Below are positions 8,200-16,226 of a DNA stretch of 64,000 nt, piece by piece (the stretch's first letter is position 1; the number at the start of each line of letters is the position of its first letter). Below the pieces are notes generated by a model, which saw nothing but the letters and a program-made list of their open reading frames with translations, made no database searches and had not been told where the DNA came from. This stretch comes from Flavimaricola sp. Lineage in GTDB: Bacteria > Pseudomonadota > Alphaproteobacteria > Rhodobacterales > Rhodobacteraceae. Where the stretch lies: the NCBI GenBank assembly GCA_029255105.1, contig JAQWWH010000010.1:62001-126000 (forward strand), read 5' to 3'. A program made the position numbers and the translations under genes.

Positions 8200-8979
8200 A
8201 TGGTTGAATTAACTCTTCCCAAGAACAGCCGGATGACAACGGGCAAGACTTGGCCCAAGCCCGAAGGGGCCAAGAACCTGCGCAAGGTGCAGATCTATCG
8301 CTGGAACCCCGACGATGGAAAGAACCCCCGCATCGACACCTACTTTGTCGACATGGACAGCTGTGGTCCGATGGTTCTGGATGCCCTGATCAAGATCAAG
8401 AACGAGATCGATCCGACCCTGACCTTCCGCCGCTCTTGCCGCGAAGGCATTTGTGGATCCTGCGCCATGAACATTGATGGCATAAATACGTTGGCCTGTA
8501 TCTACGGGATGGATGAGATCAAGGGTGACATCAAGATCTACCCCCTGCCGCACATGCCTGTGGTCAAGGACCTGATCCCCGATCTGACCCATTTCTATGC
8601 CCAGCACGCCTCGATCAAGCCATGGCTTGAAACGACGACGAACCCGCCGGCCAAGGAATGGAAGCAATCGATCGAGGATCGCGAAAAACTTGATGGGCAC
8701 TACGAGTGTATCTTGTGTGCCTGCTGCTCGACCTCTTGCCCGTCCTATTGGTGGAATGGTGACCGCTACCTTGGCCCGGCCTCGCTTTTGGCGGCACATC
8801 GCTGGATCGTGGACAGCCGCGATGAGGCAACGGGCGAGCGTTTGGACGATCTGGAAGACCCATTCAAGCTGTACCGCTGCCACACAATCATGAACTGCGC
8901 CAAGACCTGCCCCAAGGGGCTTAATCCCGCCGCAGCCATCAGCGACATCAAGAAGATGATGATCGAACGGGTGTTGTGA
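8200..8979 (+). CDS. sdhB: succinate dehydrogenase iron-sulfur subunit
   Basis: A 259-residue protein with all three cluster-binding sets: [21 protein letters not shown] for [2Fe-2S], [12 protein letters not shown] for [4Fe-4S] and [14 protein letters not shown] for [3Fe-4S]. It relays electrons from SdhA flavin to the SdhC/D quinone site. The AGAGGTG ribosome-binding sequence overlaps the stop of the pyruvyl transferase gene. Length is normal for the family. It is separated from sdhA by three non-sdh genes but stays in the same orientation with minimal gaps, so one transcript is still likely. Confidence 0.96.
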   Translation: MVELTLPKNSRMTTGKTWPKPEGAKNLRKVQIYRWNPDDGKNPRIDTYFVDMDSCGPMVLDALIKIKNEIDPTLTFRRSCREGICGSCAMNIDGINTLACIYGMDEIKGDIKIYPLPHMPVVKDLIPDLTHFYAQHASIKPWLETTTNPPAKEWKQSIEDREKLDGHYECILCACCSTSCPSYWWNGDRYLGPASLLAAHRWIVDSRDEATGERLDDLEDPFKLYRCHTIMNCAKTCPKGLNPAAAISDIKKMMIERVL

Positions 8980-9069
8980 CCCTGTTCTCCGGCCCTTGGC
9001 CGGGGAGCCTCTCGCTGGAGACGCCTGCGCAATGACCCTAGCCCCCAAGATGCCGAGGACCGGCGCAGG

Positions 9070-9882
9070 GTGCGCCCTGTGATCTGCTACCCGACCGATG
9101 CCCTGCCGGGTGCGGACCTTGTACTTTATGGGTCGGCTTTGGCGCAGGCACAGGTGACCGAGACGGTCCTTGTCCCGCCGCGAGACGCCCAGTCGATCAG
9201 GGTGCCATCAGGCGCGTTCCTACGGATCGTTTCGGTTGATGGTCCACAGGTGGGGGACCTGAACCTGTTCAACGCAAAGGATTTGTCGGAACGGTTCTAT
9301 TCCGGCAAGACCCGGGCCCTGCATGGCACCCATGTCAGCACGGGTGATCGCCTCTGGTCCAGCTTTCCCGCCCTGCGCCCGATGGCGACAGTCGTGGCGG
9401 ACACGCTGGACTGGTACGGGATCGATCAGGATGGAGGGTCTGTTCATGACGTCATCGGTACCCGCTGCGGTCCATATACCAATCACCTCTTGTCGGGACA
9501 GGACTACCACCATTGCTGCCACTCTAACCTGACGCGGGCAGTGGCCGCTGCCGTCGACCTACCGATTGAAGAGGCGCAGGGCCTGGTCCACGACGTGCTG
9601 AATGTATTCATGTGCACAGGCTTTACCCGCGACACTGGTCAGTACTTCATGAAGGCGAGCCCCGTCCGGCCCGGTGATGCCCTGACACTATTTGCCGAGA
9701 TTGACCTTCTGCCTGTCCTCAGCGCCTGTCCCGGTGGGGATTGCGGATCGGAACACTCAAGCGACACTGCCCCATGCTATCCGTTGTTAATGGAGGTTCT
9801 TGTCCCTCCTGCGGATGCGCTGGTCGGATGGCAAATGCCGACGCCAAATGGCTATGTCGGTGGGCACGGGACCCAAGGGTAG
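9070..9882 (+). CDS. DUF1989 / urea-carboxylase-associated family protein
   Basis: A 270-residue protein with the DUF1989 pattern. GAFLRIVSVDGPQVGDLNLFN begins the domain. GTRCGPYTN and DYHHCCHSNLTRA supply Cys and His residues that could bind a metal, and VLNVFMCTGF and CPGGDCG follow. Family members occur beside urea carboxylase/allophanate hydrolase genes, but none is present here. GTG at 9070 is the best start: GAGGAC lies about 9 bases upstream and no in-frame ATG precedes it. Convergent with deoD, leaving a 10-base gap. Confidence 0.78.
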   Translation: MRPVICYPTDALPGADLVLYGSALAQAQVTETVLVPPRDAQSIRVPSGAFLRIVSVDGPQVGDLNLFNAKDLSERFYSGKTRALHGTHVSTGDRLWSSFPALRPMATVVADTLDWYGIDQDGGSVHDVIGTRCGPYTNHLLSGQDYHHCCHSNLTRAVAAAVDLPIEEAQGLVHDVLNVFMCTGFTRDTGQYFMKASPVRPGDALTLFAEIDLLPVLSACPGGDCGSEHSSDTAPCYPLLMEVLVPPADALVGWQMPTPNGYVGGHGTQG

Positions 9883-9892
9883 CTAGCGCGTC

Positions 9893-10597
9893 TTAGGCAA
9901 AGGCGGCGGCGAGGGCGATCTCGACCATGTCGCCAAACGACCGTTCGCGATCTTCGCTTGGCAGGGCCTCATGGGTCACAAGGTGATCGCTGACGGTCAG
10001 AACGGCCAAGGCACGGCGGCCATAGCGGGCGGCGAGGGTGTAGAGTTCCGCCGCCTCCATCTCGACCCCAAGTATCCCGTGGCGCATCATCTGGTCGTTC
10101 AGATCTGGCCGTTCGTCGTAAAAGACATCCGACGAGTAAATCCCGCCGACATGGATTTTGACACCCTTTTCCCGGGCGGCGATTGCTGCGGCCTGCAAAA
10201 GTCCATAGTCAGCACAGGGCGCGAAATTCAGCTCTTTGAAAATTCCCCGCGACGGGGTCGATAGGGTCGAGGTCGTCATCGCCAGAATAATATCGCGTAT
10301 TCCAACCTGCGGCTGCATACCGCCGCACGATCCAATCCGAACCAAGGTTTGGACGTTGTATTCTTTAATTAACTCGTTGGCGTATATTGAAAGGGACGGC
10401 ATCCCCATGCCTGACCCCTGAATGGTCACCAAGTGGCCATTCCAAGTTCCGGTATAGCCCAGCATGCCGCGAACCTCGTTCACACAGCGTGCATCAGTCA
10501 AAAACGTCTCAGCCGCCCAGCGGGCTCGATAGGGATCTCCGGGCATAAGGACCGTTTCCGCGATCTCACCCGGTTTCGCGCCGATGTGAATTGTCAT
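9893..10597 (-). CDS. deoD: purine-nucleoside phosphorylase, DeoD type
   Basis: A 234-residue hexameric NP-I family phosphorylase that splits purine (deoxy)ribonucleosides to base and (deoxy)ribose-1-phosphate. Motifs: GDPYRARW (phosphate-binding Arg), [25 protein letters not shown] (ribose site Met-Glu) and VSDH (catalytic Asp). The internal ATG at 10597 starts the conserved [11 protein letters not shown] sequence; frames upstream encode no family sequence. It is the first of two purine nucleoside phosphorylases in the window, the other being a different subfamily at 21339-22154. Confidence 0.93.
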   Translation of the reverse strand: MTIHIGAKPGEIAETVLMPGDPYRARWAAETFLTDARCVNEVRGMLGYTGTWNGHLVTIQGSGMGMPSLSIYANELIKEYNVQTLVRIGSCGGMQPQVGIRDIILAMTTSTLSTPSRGIFKELNFAPCADYGLLQAAAIAAREKGVKIHVGGIYSSDVFYDERPDLNDQMMRHGILGVEMEAAELYTLAARYGRRALAVLTVSDHLVTHEALPSEDRERSFGDMVEIALAAAFA

Positions 10598-10651
10598 TTG
10601 GGTCCCCGAGGCACGAATGGCACGGCACCCGAGGGGCCGTGCCAAAAGTGT

Positions 10652-10975
10652 TTAGATGGCAAAGTCAGCGATCGAACGACCTGCAGACTCTGCTGCATTG
10701 ATCCAGCCGGGTTTGCGTCCACGGCCAGACCATGTCTGATCAGGGTTTTCGGGGTTGCGATACTTGGCCGGCGTTTTCGCCTTCCCGCGCTTGGCGCCCT
10801 TTCCGCCGATGGCGGCGAGCTCGGCCAAGGAGTAGCCATGTTCTGCGGCTGCGCGCTCCGCAGCCTCAAGAGCGGCCTTCTTTTCACGATCGCTCAGCGA
10901 GGCGATGGCCTTCTCTACATTTGCTGCCAGCGTGGTAAGTTCCTTACGCGACATGGCATTTAGGTCGATAGTCAT
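10652..10975 (-). CDS. H-NS family histone-like nucleoid-structuring protein (HvrA-like)
   Basis: A 107-residue protein. Residues 1-50 form a charged, Ala-rich helical oligomerisation region. The C-terminus contains KYRNPENPDQTWSGRGRKP, the H-NS DNA-binding loop that reads AT-rich minor grooves. In Rhodobacter this family includes HvrA/Spb, regulators of photosynthesis and other genes. The ATG at 10975 is preceded by GGGAGAAT. The 154-base upstream region is unusually AT-rich for this window and contains a 16-base palindrome, consistent with autoregulation, which is inference. Confidence 0.9.
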   Translation of the reverse strand: MTIDLNAMSRKELTTLAANVEKAIASLSDREKKAALEAAERAAAEHGYSLAELAAIGGKGAKRGKAKTPAKYRNPENPDQTWSGRGRKPGWINAAESAGRSIADFAI

Positions 10976-11050
10976 TGCAAAATTCTCCCGAGCAATATGA
11001 CCAGACAGTCGAAGACTCAATTTCCCCGAGTTTTTCGAACTATCCTAGTT

Positions 11051-11066
11051 TGACTTAATTAAGTCA
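11051..11066. promoter_or_regulatory. perfect 16-base palindrome upstream of the H-NS-like gene
   Basis: TGACTTAATTAAGTCA is a perfect dyad centred about 84 bases before the ATG of the H-NS-like gene, in an AT-rich stretch (11028-11100). Reading toward the gene, TTGCAT, 17 bases and TAATTA could form a promoter overlapping it. It is likely a protein-binding site; the regulator is unknown. Confidence 0.4.
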
Positions 11067-11129
11067 GGTTTTCCCCAAATGCAATATCCTTAGATTCAGA
11101 CCTGTCCTAAAGGCTAGGTCTGCACCCAC

Positions 11130-13100
11130 TTATTGTGCTGCGGTCAATTTCGGATTGGCAAGTTCGACGATATCAGCCATTATTCGGTTCAATTCAAAAT
11201 TTTTCGGGGAATAGACACGTGCAACACCCAAGGCGAGCAATTGGCGAGCGTCTTCGTCCGGAATGATCCCCCCAACGACAACGGGCAGGTTTTCAAGCCC
11301 GGCCTGACGCAATCTTTCAAGGACTTCGCTAACCAGCGGCAGGTGCGAGCCCGACAGGATCGAAAGCCCGACCACATGGACATTTTCGCGTTTTGCAGCA
11401 GCAACGATGTCTTCTGGTGTCAGCCTGATGCCGTCATAATGAATTGCCATGCCGCAATCTCGCGCGCGGGCAGCAATCTGTTCTGCTCCGTTGGAATGTC
11501 CGTCCAGTCCGGGCTTGCCCATCAGGAAGGTTAGCTTGCGACCCAAGCGGGCGCTGACGGCATCTACTTCGGCCCGCAGGTCGTCCAGGCCTTCTGTCCG
11601 GTTCGACGGATTTTGGCTGACCCCGGTCGGTGCCCGATACTGGCCAAAGACGGCCCGGATGACGTCGGCCCATTCCCCTGTTGTGACGCCAGCCTTTGCG
11701 CAGGCGACGGATGGGTCCATGATATTCACGCCCGTCCGGGCTGCGTTGCGCAAAGCCTTCAGGGCCAGGTTCACGGCCGCCTCGTCTCGGTTTGCCTTCC
11801 AGTCTGCCAGACGGGCAAGCTGGTCCGTCTCGGCCTCGGGATCGGCGGTCATGACGCTTCTGTCGCCTGCGGTCAGGGGAGATGCCTCGCCTTGCTGCCA
11901 TCGGTTCACTCCGACGACCGTCGTCTCGCCACTTTCGATACTAGCGATCCGCGCGGCATTGCTTTCGACAAGTCGCGATTTCATGTGGCCAATGGCATTG
12001 ACCGCCCCACCCATTGCGTCGATCTGCACCAATTCAGCTCGGGCCCCCTCTTTAAGGGCTGCGACTTTGCGTTCAATTGCCGGGTTGCCGTCAAAAAGGT
12101 CGTCGTATTCCAGGAGGTCGGTCTCATAGGCAAGGATCTGCTGCATGCGCATGGACCATTGCTGATCCCAGGGGCGCGGCAGGCCCAAAGCCTCGTTCCA
12201 GGCAGGCAACTGCACGGCGCGGGCCCGGGCGTTCTTGGACAGGGTGACGGCCAGCATTTCGATCAGAATGCGGTAGACGTTGTTTTCGGGTTGCTGCTCG
12301 GTCAACCCAAGCGAATTGACCTGAACGCCATAGCGGAACCGGCGATAGCGCGGATCGGTGATCCCATAGCGCTCTTCGCAGATCTCATCCCACAATTCGA
12401 CAAAGGCCCGCATCTTGCAAAGCTCGGTCACGAAACGGATGCCGGCATTCACAAAGAACGAAATGCGGCCCACCATCTGCGGAAAGTTGTCGGGTTCAAC
12501 CTTGTCACGCAGGTCATCCAGAACGGCCGTCGCGGTCGCGAGGGCAAAGGCAAGTTCTTCTTCGGGCGTCGCTCCGGCCTCTTGCAGGTGGTAAGAGCAG
12601 ACGTTCATGGGGTTCCACTTGGGAAGGTGGCTTCGGGTCCAGGCGGCGACATCGGTAATCATGTTCAAGGATGGGGCGGGCGGGCAGATATAGGTGCCGC
12701 GTGACAGGTATTCCTTGATGATGTCGTTCTGCACGGTACCTTGCAGGGCCGAAATATCGGCACCCTGTTCTTCGGCCACGGCGACATAAAGGGCCAGCAA
12801 CCAGGGTGCCGTCGCGTTGATTGTCATCGATGTGTTCATCCGCTCTAGCGGAATGTCGTCGAATAGCGTGCGCATATCCCCTAAATGGCAGATCGGCACA
12901 CCGACCTTGCCCACCTCGCCCCGGGCCAGCACATGGTCGCTGTCATAGCCTGTCTGGGTCGGCAAATCGAAGGCGACAGAGAGGCCGGTTTGCCCCTTGG
13001 CAAGGTTGCCACGATACAGGGCGTTGGAGGCTGCTGCCGTCGAATGGCCAGCATAAGTGCGAATTAACCAGGGCTTGTCCTTGGAAGCAGGGATGGTCAT
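11130..13100 (-). CDS. ecm: ethylmalonyl-CoA mutase
   Basis: A 656-residue adenosylcobalamin-dependent mutase converting (2R)-ethylmalonyl-CoA to (2S)-methylsuccinyl-CoA, the EMC pathway's hallmark isomerisation. The mutase barrel begins RTYAGHSTAAASNALYR and includes AFDLPTQTGYDSDH and NTSMTINATAPWLLALY. The C-terminal B12 domain has GLDGHSNGAEQ (DxHxxG, cobalt-ligand His) and VVGLSILSGSH. The ATG at 13100 begins the conserved MTIPASKDKPW; a more distal ATG at 13157 would add 19 non-family residues. It is divergent from the acyltransferase, with ccr just beyond, as in Rhodobacter. Confidence 0.94.
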   Translation of the reverse strand: MTIPASKDKPWLIRTYAGHSTAAASNALYRGNLAKGQTGLSVAFDLPTQTGYDSDHVLARGEVGKVGVPICHLGDMRTLFDDIPLERMNTSMTINATAPWLLALYVAVAEEQGADISALQGTVQNDIIKEYLSRGTYICPPAPSLNMITDVAAWTRSHLPKWNPMNVCSYHLQEAGATPEEELAFALATATAVLDDLRDKVEPDNFPQMVGRISFFVNAGIRFVTELCKMRAFVELWDEICEERYGITDPRYRRFRYGVQVNSLGLTEQQPENNVYRILIEMLAVTLSKNARARAVQLPAWNEALGLPRPWDQQWSMRMQQILAYETDLLEYDDLFDGNPAIERKVAALKEGARAELVQIDAMGGAVNAIGHMKSRLVESNAARIASIESGETTVVGVNRWQQGEASPLTAGDRSVMTADPEAETDQLARLADWKANRDEAAVNLALKALRNAARTGVNIMDPSVACAKAGVTTGEWADVIRAVFGQYRAPTGVSQNPSNRTEGLDDLRAEVDAVSARLGRKLTFLMGKPGLDGHSNGAEQIAARARDCGMAIHYDGIRLTPEDIVAAAKRENVHVVGLSILSGSHLPLVSEVLERLRQAGLENLPVVVGGIIPDEDARQLLALGVARVYSPKNFELNRIMADIVELANPKLTAAQ

Positions 13101-13233
13101 CTCGGGTCTCCGCAAGTTGGCGCAACAAAATTTCTCAGAAACCGCCTTATCGGACATTTTGTGATGTTGTCAATTCGCTGCGCTGCGGCGTGTCGGGATT
13201 TACGGCAAGGCTGACACCTGTCACGGTCCTGTC

Positions 13234-14637
13234 ATGACAACGACCGTCTCTTTGCCGCTGTGGCTCCTGGTTCTGATTCTTCTCTTCGCGGCGGTGACGT
13301 TCGCGTCGCACTTTCTGTTTCCCTCGGTGCGATGGTTCTTTCGCAAACGGGCAGAGCGGCTTGTCAGCCGGCTCAACAAAAGGCTGCAGCGCCCGATCGA
13401 GCCGTTTAAGCTGGCCCGCCGTCATGACATGATCCAACGACTGATCTACGATCCCCAGGTGACAGAAGCGATCGTGGAACATGCCCGAAGCCACAACGTG
13501 CCCGAGAATGTAGCCTTTGAGTTGGCCCGCGATTTCGCTCGGGAAATCGTGCCGTCGTTTTCGGCCACAGCCTATTTCACGATTGGCGCGCGGGTGGCGC
13601 GCTGGCTTGCCCGATCGCTCTACCGGATCCGGCTGGGGTCCTTTGACAGGTCCGCCCTCGAACGTATCGATCCAGACGCCTCGGTGATCTTCGTGATCAA
13701 CCACCGGTCCAATATGGATTACGTTCTGGTCACATACCTGGTTTCGCGAACCTCTGCCCTGTCCTACGCGGTGGGCGAATGGGCGCGGATCTGGCCCTTG
13801 TCTGCTGTCATCCGGGCCATGGGGGCCTACTTTATTCGGCGCAGGAACCGGAGCGGCCTCTATCGCCGTGTGCTGGCGCGCTATGTTCAAATGGCCGTTG
13901 CGGGCGGTGTCACCCAGGCGTTCTTTCCGGAAGGCGGGCTCAGCCTGACCGGACGGGTCGAAAGCCCAAAACTCGGACTGTTGAACTACATCGTGTCAGG
14001 CTGGACGCCCAACGGACGGGATGTCATCTTCGTGCCGGTCGGCCTGAATTATGATCGAGTCCTCGAAGATCGGTTCCTGATTGCGGCACATACCTCTGGT
14101 CAAAGGCGGTTCCGGCCGCCGCTGGGGGTGGTGTTGTCAGCGCTTGGTGGGCACGCCTGGCAACGTCTGACCCGGCGGTTCAAGACCTTTGGGACAGCAT
14201 CGGTCAGTTTTGGCACCCCCTTGTCCTTAGCAAACCTGATCGAAGAGCGGGGACCCGTCACGACCGAGGACTTGGCATCGATACTCATGGGCCGGGTGCG
14301 CAAATCCATCCCGGTCTTGCCGGTTCCACTGGTCGCGTCGGTGCTTCAGGATGGAACGCCGAAAACCAGGGCGCAGATCGAAGCAGAGGTCGCAAGGATG
14401 GTCGGACATCTGTCACGCCATGGGGCAAGTATGCCGCGCCGGGATGTCGCGACGGTCACCGCGGATGCCCTCGCGCTCTTGTTTGAGCGGGGCCTGCTGA
14501 GCGAAACGCCGGCGGGCGTTCAGCCCAAGCCGGAAGCGCGGGATGTTCTGGAGTACTACGGAAATTCAATCGCTGAACACTTGGAGCATCCGGCGCCTGA
14601 CACTGCCGAGATTGATAATTCTGAATCCGCGAAGTAA
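13234..14637 (+). CDS. glycerol-3-phosphate / lysophosphatidate acyltransferase (PlsB/PlsC-type)
   Basis: A 467-residue protein with one N-terminal transmembrane helix (residues 6-30). The acyltransferase core has the NHRSNMDYVLV motif (HX4D catalytic dyad, residues 153-163) and FFPEGGLSLTGR as block III. It transfers acyl groups to the glycerol backbone in phospholipid synthesis at the membrane. It is longer than PlsC (about 250 residues) and shorter than E. coli PlsB (about 800). It lies between ecm and ccr with no obvious metabolic tie beyond acyl-CoA chemistry. Whether it uses glycerol-3-phosphate or lysophosphatidate is unresolved. Confidence 0.78.
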   Translation: MTTTVSLPLWLLVLILLFAAVTFASHFLFPSVRWFFRKRAERLVSRLNKRLQRPIEPFKLARRHDMIQRLIYDPQVTEAIVEHARSHNVPENVAFELARDFAREIVPSFSATAYFTIGARVARWLARSLYRIRLGSFDRSALERIDPDASVIFVINHRSNMDYVLVTYLVSRTSALSYAVGEWARIWPLSAVIRAMGAYFIRRRNRSGLYRRVLARYVQMAVAGGVTQAFFPEGGLSLTGRVESPKLGLLNYIVSGWTPNGRDVIFVPVGLNYDRVLEDRFLIAAHTSGQRRFRPPLGVVLSALGGHAWQRLTRRFKTFGTASVSFGTPLSLANLIEERGPVTTEDLASILMGRVRKSIPVLPVPLVASVLQDGTPKTRAQIEAEVARMVGHLSRHGASMPRRDVATVTADALALLFERGLLSETPAGVQPKPEARDVLEYYGNSIAEHLEHPAPDTAEIDNSESAK

Positions 14638-14768
14638 TAAAATTACAATATAGACATCTTGTATGTTGCAATATTACTCCGCGCTTTGTATTTCGAAAGC
14701 AGAGCCGGGCGATTCTGCGTCGCGGCATTTCTATGAACAGACAAAGGCTGCGCCTTATGGAGATCGAC

Positions 14769-16049
14769 ATGGCCCTTGACCAGAACACGCCTCAGATGAC
14801 CGCCCCCAAGAAGGACCTCTATCAGATTGGTGAAATGCCGCCTCTCGGGCATGTGCCGGCTCAAATGATGGCCTGGACCATTCGCCGCGAACGGCATGGA
14901 GAGCCCGAGCAGGCCTTTCAGGTCGAAACGGTCGAGACCCCCATGCCGGACAGCAACGAAGTGCTGGTCATGGTGATGGCAGCCGGGGTCAACTACAACG
15001 GCGTCTGGGCGGGCCTCGGCATCCCGCTTTCGCCCTTCGATGTGCATGGGGCCGAATACCATATTGCAGGATCGGACGCCTCTGGCATTGTCTGGGCGGT
15101 CGGCGACAAGGTGAAGCGCTGGAAGGTCGGGGATGAGGTGGTCATCCACTGCAACCAGGACGACGGCGACGATGAAGAGTGTAACGGCGGCGACCCCATG
15201 TTCTCGCCCAGCCAGCGGATCTGGGGCTATGAGACGCCGGACGGATCCTTCGCCCAGTTCACCTGCGTACAATCCCAGCAGCTGATGCGGCGGCCCCAGC
15301 ACCTGACCTGGGAGGAAAGCGCCTGCTACACTCTGACGCTTGCGACCGCTTACCGGATGCTCTTCGGTCATAGCCCACACGAGCTGCGGCCGGGCCAGAA
15401 TGTCCTCGTTTGGGGCGCCTCTGGCGGGCTTGGTTCCTATGCGATCCAGTTGATCAATACGGCCGGCGCAAACGCCATCGGCGTGATCTCCGAAGAAGAC
15501 AAGCGCGAGTTTGTCATGAGCCTCGGGGCCAAGGGCGTCATCAACCGGAAGGATTTCGATTGCTGGGGGCAAATGCCGACGGTCAACACGCCGGAATACA
15601 AGACTTGGTTCAACGAAGTGCGCAAGTTCGGCAAAGCGATCTGGGAGATCACGGGCAAAGGCATCAACGTCGACATGGTGTTCGAGCATCCCGGCGAAGC
15701 CACGTTCCCCGTTTCGAACTTTGTCTGCAAACGGGGCGGCATGGTGGTGATCTGTGCCGGGACGACGGGCTACAACCTTACGCTGGATGCGCGCTATCTC
15801 TGGATGCACCAGAAGCGGGTCCAGGGCTCTCATTTCGCGAACCTCAAGCAGGCAAGTGCTGCGAATGACCTGATGCTGGACCGGCGGCTTGACCCCTGCA
15901 TGTCCGAAGTCTTTGGCTGGTCCCAGATTCCCGCGGCCCATACGAAGATGCGCAAGAACGAGCATAAGCCCGGCAATATGGCCGTGCTGGTTCAGTCGCC
16001 AAAAGTCGGCCTGCGCACATGGGAAGATGCGGTGGCCGAGGGCCAGTAG
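14769..16049 (+). CDS. ccr: crotonyl-CoA carboxylase/reductase
   Basis: A 426-residue MDR-superfamily enzyme that reductively carboxylates crotonyl-CoA to (2S)-ethylmalonyl-CoA with NADPH and CO2. It closely matches my memory of Rhodobacter sphaeroides Ccr: APKKDLYEIGEMPPLGHVP-like start, AGVNYNGVWAGLG, HIAGSDASGIVWAVGDKVKR, HCNQDDGDDEECNGGDP, WGASGGLGSYAIQLINTAG and FEHPGEATFP. The ATG at 14769 (MALDQ) is chosen for its GGAG 6 bases upstream and agreement with known Ccr. Together with ecm, mch and mcl2 it indicates acetyl-CoA assimilation by the EMC pathway; isocitrate lyase is not seen in the window. Confidence 0.95.
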   Translation: MALDQNTPQMTAPKKDLYQIGEMPPLGHVPAQMMAWTIRRERHGEPEQAFQVETVETPMPDSNEVLVMVMAAGVNYNGVWAGLGIPLSPFDVHGAEYHIAGSDASGIVWAVGDKVKRWKVGDEVVIHCNQDDGDDEECNGGDPMFSPSQRIWGYETPDGSFAQFTCVQSQQLMRRPQHLTWEESACYTLTLATAYRMLFGHSPHELRPGQNVLVWGASGGLGSYAIQLINTAGANAIGVISEEDKREFVMSLGAKGVINRKDFDCWGQMPTVNTPEYKTWFNEVRKFGKAIWEITGKGINVDMVFEHPGEATFPVSNFVCKRGGMVVICAGTTGYNLTLDARYLWMHQKRVQGSHFANLKQASAANDLMLDRRLDPCMSEVFGWSQIPAAHTKMRKNEHKPGNMAVLVQSPKVGLRTWEDAVAEGQ

Positions 16050-16080
16050 GCCCGCCGTCCCGCCGGCGGCATGGGAGGAT

Positions 16081-16162
16081 GCCTCCGGCGGGGATATTTG
16101 TGATCCGAAGAAGACAGGACCTGTCCCCAGCTTCTTCGGATCGAAAATATCCCGGGGGAGGC
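16081..16162. terminator. long inverted repeat between convergent genes (dispersed element, copies 2 and 3)
   Basis: The element GCCTCCGGCGGGGATATTT (16081-16099) plus GATCCGAAGAAG recurs in inverted orientation ending at 16162. This gives a roughly 32-base imperfect stem around a 17-base loop that itself holds ACAGG-A-CCTGT. It sits between the ends of ccr (+) and the helicase gene (-), where a bidirectional terminator is expected. Followed by a GC-rich CGCGCGCAGCGCGGCGGGGG stretch of no recognised function. Confidence 0.65.
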
Positions 16163-16226
16163 GCGCGCAGCGCGGCGGGGGCAGAGCCCCCATTTCAATT
16201 CAAGACGAGCCGCGCCCTCGCTAGTC

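Noticed and set aside
14643-16193. A 516-codon open frame antisense to ccr
   Set aside because: Shadow of a GC-rich gene: no family motifs, His/Arg/Pro-heavy translation, while the + strand encodes a recognised enzyme across its length.
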